This document shows positions 60,089 through 64,000 of a DNA stretch of 64,000 bases, in pieces; position 1 is the stretch's first letter, and each line of letters begins with the position of its first letter. The translations under genes and the position numbers were made by a program. Source of the stretch: Bacteroidales bacterium (lineage in GTDB: Bacteria; Bacteroidota; Bacteroidia; Bacteroidales; WCHB1-69); NCBI GenBank assembly GCA_017615795.1, contig JAFZZK010000045.1, positions 1 through 64,000 on the forward strand, written 5' to 3'. The notes under the pieces were generated by a model. It did no database searches. It saw only the letters and a list, made by a program, of their open reading frames with translations, and was not told the origin of the DNA.

Positions 60089-60586
60089 CTATTTGATGCC
60101 TAATTCTTTCTTCACTAACGGAGTGATATCATCGCCGTTATCGTAAAAAAGCAATATTTTGGTATCGAAAATATAGGCATAGCCATTGGCTTTGGCGACC
60201 TTGTCGATGGCATTTTGGATGGCATCCTGGAACGGTTTGGCCAGCTCGTACTGTTTTTCCTCGAGATCGTCCTGGGCATTGGCCTGGAACTCCTGAATAC
60301 GGAGACCGAGGTCCTCGAGTTCCTTCTCACGCACCTGGCGCACGGCAGAGGACATTGTGCCCACCTCGCGATCGAACTTGTCCTTTTTGGTCTGATATTC
60401 CGTCATCATGCTTTCATACATGGACTGCAGGTCTTTTTGGAAAGCTTGAAGTTTAATTTGAAGGGAATCCACGCCAGGCATCACTTCCAGAATCGAGCTG
60501 GAATTGACATGGCCGTACTTTTGGGCTTTTGCCGGTACCACAGCTGCGAAAATGGCCACGGCAACAATTAACAAAATCTTTTTCAT
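60089..60586 (-). CDS. OmpH/Skp-family periplasmic chaperone, copy 2
   Basis: A 165-residue Skp-like protein with signal peptide (to KAQ), the motif KYGHVNSSSILEVMPGVDSL, a helical arm (about 40-125) and YAYIFDTKILLFYDNGDDIT. It shares the layout and length of the downstream copy, suggesting tandem duplication, with divergence of the arm. It lies 39 bp after copy 1. Confidence 0.9.
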   Translation of the reverse strand: MKKILLIVAVAIFAAVVPAKAQKYGHVNSSSILEVMPGVDSLQIKLQAFQKDLQSMYESMMTEYQTKKDKFDREVGTMSSAVRQVREKELEDLGLRIQEFQANAQDDLEEKQYELAKPFQDAIQNAIDKVAKANGYAYIFDTKILLFYDNGDDITPLVKKELGIK

Positions 60587-60625
60587 CTTTATCTTTACTA
60601 TATTATATTATTGTACAATCGAAAA

Positions 60626-61156
60626 CTAATCGTCCAACTCATTGTTGACGGAGATGCCGAGTTTTTGAAGGATGGCATTGTTGATATCCCATTTGGGGTC
60701 GGCATAGATGATGGTCATCTCGCCAGCCGTGTCGAAGACAAAAGCATAGCCTTTTTCCCTTGCATAGTCATTTACCGTGGAGATCACGCGGTCTTGGATA
60801 GGTTTCACCAATTCTTCCCTTTTCTTGAAGAGGTCACCATCTTGTCCGAAACGTTTCTTCTGAAGATCCTTGGCCGCTTTCTCTTGGGCGATGATGGCAT
60901 CTTCGCGGTTTTTCTTCATCTGTTCGGGCATGGTAACAGCCTCAACTTGATATTTACGGTACATGGAGTCTATGGAAGCGAATTTGGCTTCAATTTCTTT
61001 TTGCCACAGCACTGCCACGCGATTCAGTTCGGCCTGTGCCTCCTTGTACTCAGACATGTTAGAGAGGATGTACTCGGAGTTAATGTATGCGTACTTCTGT
61101 GCAAAACCGGCGAAAGACAGAAGAACGATCATTGTGGATAAGATTATTTTCTTCAT
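60626..61156 (-). CDS. OmpH/Skp-family periplasmic chaperone, copy 1
   Basis: A 176-residue Skp-like protein: signal peptide (to GFAQ), KYAYINSEYILSNMSEYKEA, a lysine- and glutamate-rich helical arm, and YAFVFDTAGEMTIIYADPKW. It is the copy next to bamA and the most like the standard Bacteroidetes OmpH. The 74-bp gap to bamA has no terminator. Confidence 0.92.
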   Translation of the reverse strand: MKKIILSTMIVLLSFAGFAQKYAYINSEYILSNMSEYKEAQAELNRVAVLWQKEIEAKFASIDSMYRKYQVEAVTMPEQMKKNREDAIIAQEKAAKDLQKKRFGQDGDLFKKREELVKPIQDRVISTVNDYAREKGYAFVFDTAGEMTIIYADPKWDINNAILQKLGISVNNELDD

Positions 61157-61230
61157 AGCTTTAAATATTAAAACGAGTGATTAACGTGACAATATGGTTT
61201 TTATTATTGAAAAAACAGATGCATAGACTA

Positions 61231-63858
61231 TTAATCTATCGATTGGTTTATTGAGATGTGGAAATGGCTGCCCCATGCGCTCTTGGCGCGTCCGGGCACC
61301 TCGTCGAAGCCGTAACCCCAGTCGAAGCCCAGCAAGCCGAACATCGGCAAGTAGACGCGCACGCCAAGTCCTGCGGACTTATACATGCTGAAGGGGTTGT
61401 ATTCCTGGATGTTGAGCCAGCCCTTGCCCGCCTCAAGGAAGGCAAGCACATAGATGGTGGCCGATGGATTGAGCGTGATGGGATAGCGCAATTCGGCGGT
61501 AAACTTCTGATAGATGCTGGCACCCGTGGAACTGCCGTCAAGATAGGGCGACAGCACCTCATCGTCGTAGCCGCGCATACCGATGATCTCGCGACCGTCG
61601 TAACTAAAGTTCGACAAGCCGTCGCCACCAAGATAGAAACGACCGAAGGGCGGAATGCCGATATTCTTGTTATAACAACCCATGAATCCCATTTTGAGGC
61701 GTACGTTCAACACCAAGTTCTGCACAATGCGCGTAAACCAGGAAGCATTGACTTTCCACTTGTGGAACTCCAACCAACGGTACTTCTCCTGGTCGGTCAT
61801 AGAAGCATAGTCCTTATGGCCAAAGAGCGAGTAAGGCGGCGTGACCTGCACACTGAAACTGATGCTGGAGCCTTCGCGCGGGTAAATGGGGGCATTGACT
61901 GAATTACGCGCCAAGGTGAAGATATAGCTGAGACTGTTGGCGTTACCGTTGTTGAAGAAATAGTAGCCCGACCAGTTTGTCACCGTGTAGTACTCGTATG
62001 AGAGAGTGTGTGACATCTGGAAGTAGTCGTCCGGCCATTTGAGTTTGTTGACCAAAGAAATGGATGCACCCGCGATACTGGAGGCCCGGAAGCCTGTGGT
62101 GTCCGACTTCTTCATGCCGTTGGTCTGGCGTTGATAATAGACACCAACCGTGAGTGCGTTGGGTTTCTTGCCACCGAGCCAAGGCTCCGTGAAAGAGACA
62201 TTGTAGTATTGATAGAGGGAACCCGTCGTTGAAACATTGAAAGACAGGCGTTGGCCGTCGCCGCCAGGAATAGGCGACCAGGCATCCTTCTTGAAGAAAT
62301 TGCGTGTGGAGAAATTATTGAAGGCGACACCCGCCGTGATGACAAAGCCCATGGCACCATAACCCGCACTCAAGGAGAGCTGGTCGGAGCTGGTTTCCTC
62401 CACCACGTAGTTGATATCCACCGTGCCGTTGGCTTCATTGGGCTTGGGCTGCACGTCCATCTTCTCCTGGTTGAAATAACCGAGCGACATCAGCATCTGC
62501 TGCGTACGGATAATGTCGGCGCGGTTGAAAAGCTGTCCCGGGATGGTCGTCACCTCGCGCAAAATCACGTTGTCGTTGGTCTTGGTGTTACCCGACACGG
62601 TGATCTTGTTGTAGCGGGCCTGCTTGCCCTCGCGGATACGGATTTCGAGGTCGATGGAGTCGTTTTCCACCGCCACCTCCACCGGATTGGCGGAGAAGAA
62701 AAGGTAACCGTTGTTCATATAGAGGGATGCCAAGTCTTCACCGTCCTCCTTCATGGTCAGATTCTTGTTCAGGAGCGTTTGGTTGTAGACATCGCCCTTG
62801 TTGATGCCCAGCAGTCGCGACAACAATGTGGTAGGATAGATGGTGTTGCCCACAAAAGTGATGTTGCGGAAATAATAGCGATGCCCTTCGTCCACATCAA
62901 TGTCTATGTACATGTCACGTCCATCGAGGTAGAAGGTGTCACGGGTGATGACCGCGTCGCGGAAGCCAAGTTCGTTGTACTTGTTGATGAGATTGACCTT
63001 GTCGTTCTCATAATTTTCCTTGATAAACTTGGATTTCTTGAAGATGCGCAACTTGACACGGTCGGCGAAATAGTCATCAAGATGCTCCTTGATATCTTTG
63101 GATTCGTAGTAGCCCTTATGTTTGATGCAGTAGGCAATGGCAGTGTCCAACTTGTAGAAGGGCCTGAAGAGGAGTTTTTCCTTAGTCTCCTTCATGGAGC
63201 GCAACAACACGGCATCAGTCACACCCTTGTTGCCATTGATAGCAATCTTGGATATGCGCACGCGCTTGGATTTCTGGATATCAAAAAGGATGTTCTTGGC
63301 GTTCTTGACCTTCTCGTCGGGAATTTCCTGCACGTTCACGGTGCAACTGTAGAAGCCTTTGTCCACATAATACTTGCGTATGATGTTGGCACAGGTGGTC
63401 TTCATGTTGTCGTTGATGATGTTGCCTTGGGAGATGCCGAGTTTTTCCCGCAAGTCGTTCTCCTCGGATTTGGTAGTGCCCTTAAAGCCGAAGGAGACGA
63501 GGCGCGCGCGGTCTTCAAGGCGTACATCGAGGAAAGCAACGTTGCCACTGACGCGCGTAACCGTGATTTCCACATCGTCGTATAATCCCGTTTTCCATAA
63601 CGACTTAATGGTTTTGGTAATCTCGTCGCCGGGGATCATGATACGATCACCCACGTGGAAAGAGAGTTGTCGTTGGTCAAGAGGAGCTGTTCCTGAAGAA
63701 GTAATACCGCCGATTTCGTACTCCACAGGATTGGCATAGTCGATTGTCACCGGTTTGTCCGGGCCGTCACCGCCCACCACAATCTGTCCATAACTTGCTG
63801 TATAGCAAATCACTAACAACATTACAAGGAAGAATGCTAACTGTTTTGATATTTTCAT
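61231..63858 (-). CDS. bamA: Outer-membrane protein assembly factor BamA
   Basis: An 875-residue Omp85 protein. After the signal peptide (to SYGQ) come POTRA domains (about 40-440) and a C-terminal 16-strand barrel; a conserved segment near the barrel's sixth loop reads GREIIGMRGYDDEVLSP (the V/IRG-type motif appears as MRGY), and the last residues include WGSHFHISINQSID. It inserts beta-barrel proteins, including PorV and PorP. The ATG at 63858 is chosen over an upstream in-frame start that would overlap uppS. uppS-bamA-ompH order is typical of Bacteroidetes. Confidence 0.95.
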   Translation of the reverse strand: MKISKQLAFFLVMLLVICYTASYGQIVVGGDGPDKPVTIDYANPVEYEIGGITSSGTAPLDQRQLSFHVGDRIMIPGDEITKTIKSLWKTGLYDDVEITVTRVSGNVAFLDVRLEDRARLVSFGFKGTTKSEENDLREKLGISQGNIINDNMKTTCANIIRKYYVDKGFYSCTVNVQEIPDEKVKNAKNILFDIQKSKRVRISKIAINGNKGVTDAVLLRSMKETKEKLLFRPFYKLDTAIAYCIKHKGYYESKDIKEHLDDYFADRVKLRIFKKSKFIKENYENDKVNLINKYNELGFRDAVITRDTFYLDGRDMYIDIDVDEGHRYYFRNITFVGNTIYPTTLLSRLLGINKGDVYNQTLLNKNLTMKEDGEDLASLYMNNGYLFFSANPVEVAVENDSIDLEIRIREGKQARYNKITVSGNTKTNDNVILREVTTIPGQLFNRADIIRTQQMLMSLGYFNQEKMDVQPKPNEANGTVDINYVVEETSSDQLSLSAGYGAMGFVITAGVAFNNFSTRNFFKKDAWSPIPGGDGQRLSFNVSTTGSLYQYYNVSFTEPWLGGKKPNALTVGVYYQRQTNGMKKSDTTGFRASSIAGASISLVNKLKWPDDYFQMSHTLSYEYYTVTNWSGYYFFNNGNANSLSYIFTLARNSVNAPIYPREGSSISFSVQVTPPYSLFGHKDYASMTDQEKYRWLEFHKWKVNASWFTRIVQNLVLNVRLKMGFMGCYNKNIGIPPFGRFYLGGDGLSNFSYDGREIIGMRGYDDEVLSPYLDGSSTGASIYQKFTAELRYPITLNPSATIYVLAFLEAGKGWLNIQEYNPFSMYKSAGLGVRVYLPMFGLLGFDWGYGFDEVPGRAKSAWGSHFHISINQSID

Positions 63859-63881
63859 TGGCGGTTTTCGGAAATTGGCGG

Positions 63882-63889
63882 CAAAGATA
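63882..63889 (-). promoter_or_regulatory. Possible internal promoter of bamA
   Basis: Minus-strand TATCTTTG in the 40-bp gap between uppS and bamA, 23 bp upstream of the bamA ATG. Confidence 0.5.
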
Positions 63890-63898
63890 GTGAAAATA

Positions 63899-64000
63899 TC
63901 ATTGTTCCAGAACTTGCTCGCCTGTTTTTCCGTAGCGGCGTTCGCGGTGCTGGAAATCAAGCACGATGTCGCGGAGGTCTTCCTTCCTGAAATCAGGCCA
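63899..64000 (-). CDS. uppS: Isoprenyl transferase UppS, C-terminal fragment
   Basis: The last 33 codons of a gene that continues beyond the right edge. The translation starts WPDFRKEDLRDIVLDFQ and continues HRERRYGKTGEQ, ending in EQ and TGA; WPDF and the R-E-R-R-(F/Y)-G-K segment are the conserved C-terminus of undecaprenyl diphosphate synthase, which makes the lipid carrier for peptidoglycan and surface glycans. It is too short to appear as a long open frame but is supported by motif and by synteny with bamA. Confidence 0.88.
   Translation of the reverse strand, partial: WPDFRKEDLRDIVLDFQHRERRYGKTGEQVLEQ

Noticed and set aside
63859..63960. Upstream extension of BamA
   Set aside because: It overlaps the uppS reading frame and would bury the signal peptide inside the protein.

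Overview
The window reads as chromosomal DNA of an anaerobic Bacteroidetes, most likely an uncultured member of the Bacteroidales. Three things support this. First, it carries type IX secretion (T9SS) and gliding-family genes (gldJ, porP/sprF, porU, porV, gldA, gldF, gldG) and proteins with type A and type B T9SS C-terminal signals. Second, nearly every leader has the Bacteroidetes -7 promoter element TAnnTTTG, often with TTG about 17-21 bp upstream, and almost no Shine-Dalgarno sequences; promoter entries below use this rule. Third, it has anaerobe markers: hydF, a NuoE/HydC-type subunit, a 2[4Fe-4S] ferredoxin and ftcD. Coding DNA is fairly GC-rich and gaps are AT-rich. I see no tRNA, rRNA, CRISPR array, insertion sequence or prophage.

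Layout. 1-5.7 kb: end of a hydrogenase-type [2Fe-2S] subunit, an unknown lipoprotein, yceD-rpmF, rdgB, a convergent MbnP-like/DUF4468/folA operon, and smpB-merR. 5.9-12.7 kb: a CUB/P-domain/PKD protein with a type B T9SS signal, a glycosyltransferase preceded by a heptamer repeat, ftcD, tonB. 12.8-18 kb: a minus-strand block gldA - molybdopterin-oxidoreductase-like - steroid 5-alpha-reductase-like - murF - anmK. 18-24.5 kb: flippase-like protein, rfaE2, M23-LysM protein, azlCD, EnvC-like protein, engB, META lipoprotein. 24.5-33.1 kb: gldJ-porP facing away from porU-porV-ispF. 33.1-37.9 kb: dcp, a GC-rich hairpin block without genes, a type A T9SS cargo and a tiny cysteine-rich lipoprotein. 38-50.3 kb: rimO, hydF, gcvP, gldF-gldG, an M16 peptidase, ahcY. 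50.4-56.5 kb: surface/envelope proteins, dprA, DUF4837, and an ECF sigma factor paired with a membrane protein that ends in a T9SS type B signal domain. 56.5-64 kb: mutS, ferredoxin, three Skp/OmpH paralogues, bamA and the end of uppS.

The unifying theme is envelope building and protein export. BamA and three Skp-like chaperones insert and guard outer-membrane proteins. PorU/PorV/PorP/GldJ form part of the T9SS, with two cargo proteins encoded here. MurF, AnmK, EnvC-like and M23-LysM proteins act on peptidoglycan; RfaE2, the glycosyltransferase and UppS supply glycan precursors. The most unusual element is the ECF sigma/membrane protein pair at 55.0-56.5 kb, which could couple transcription to T9SS state. 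The 5-alpha-reductase homologue, the cofactor-poor molybdopterin-family protein beside it, the hairpin-rich block at 35.2-35.5 kb and the 7-bp repeat at 10 kb also deserve attention.
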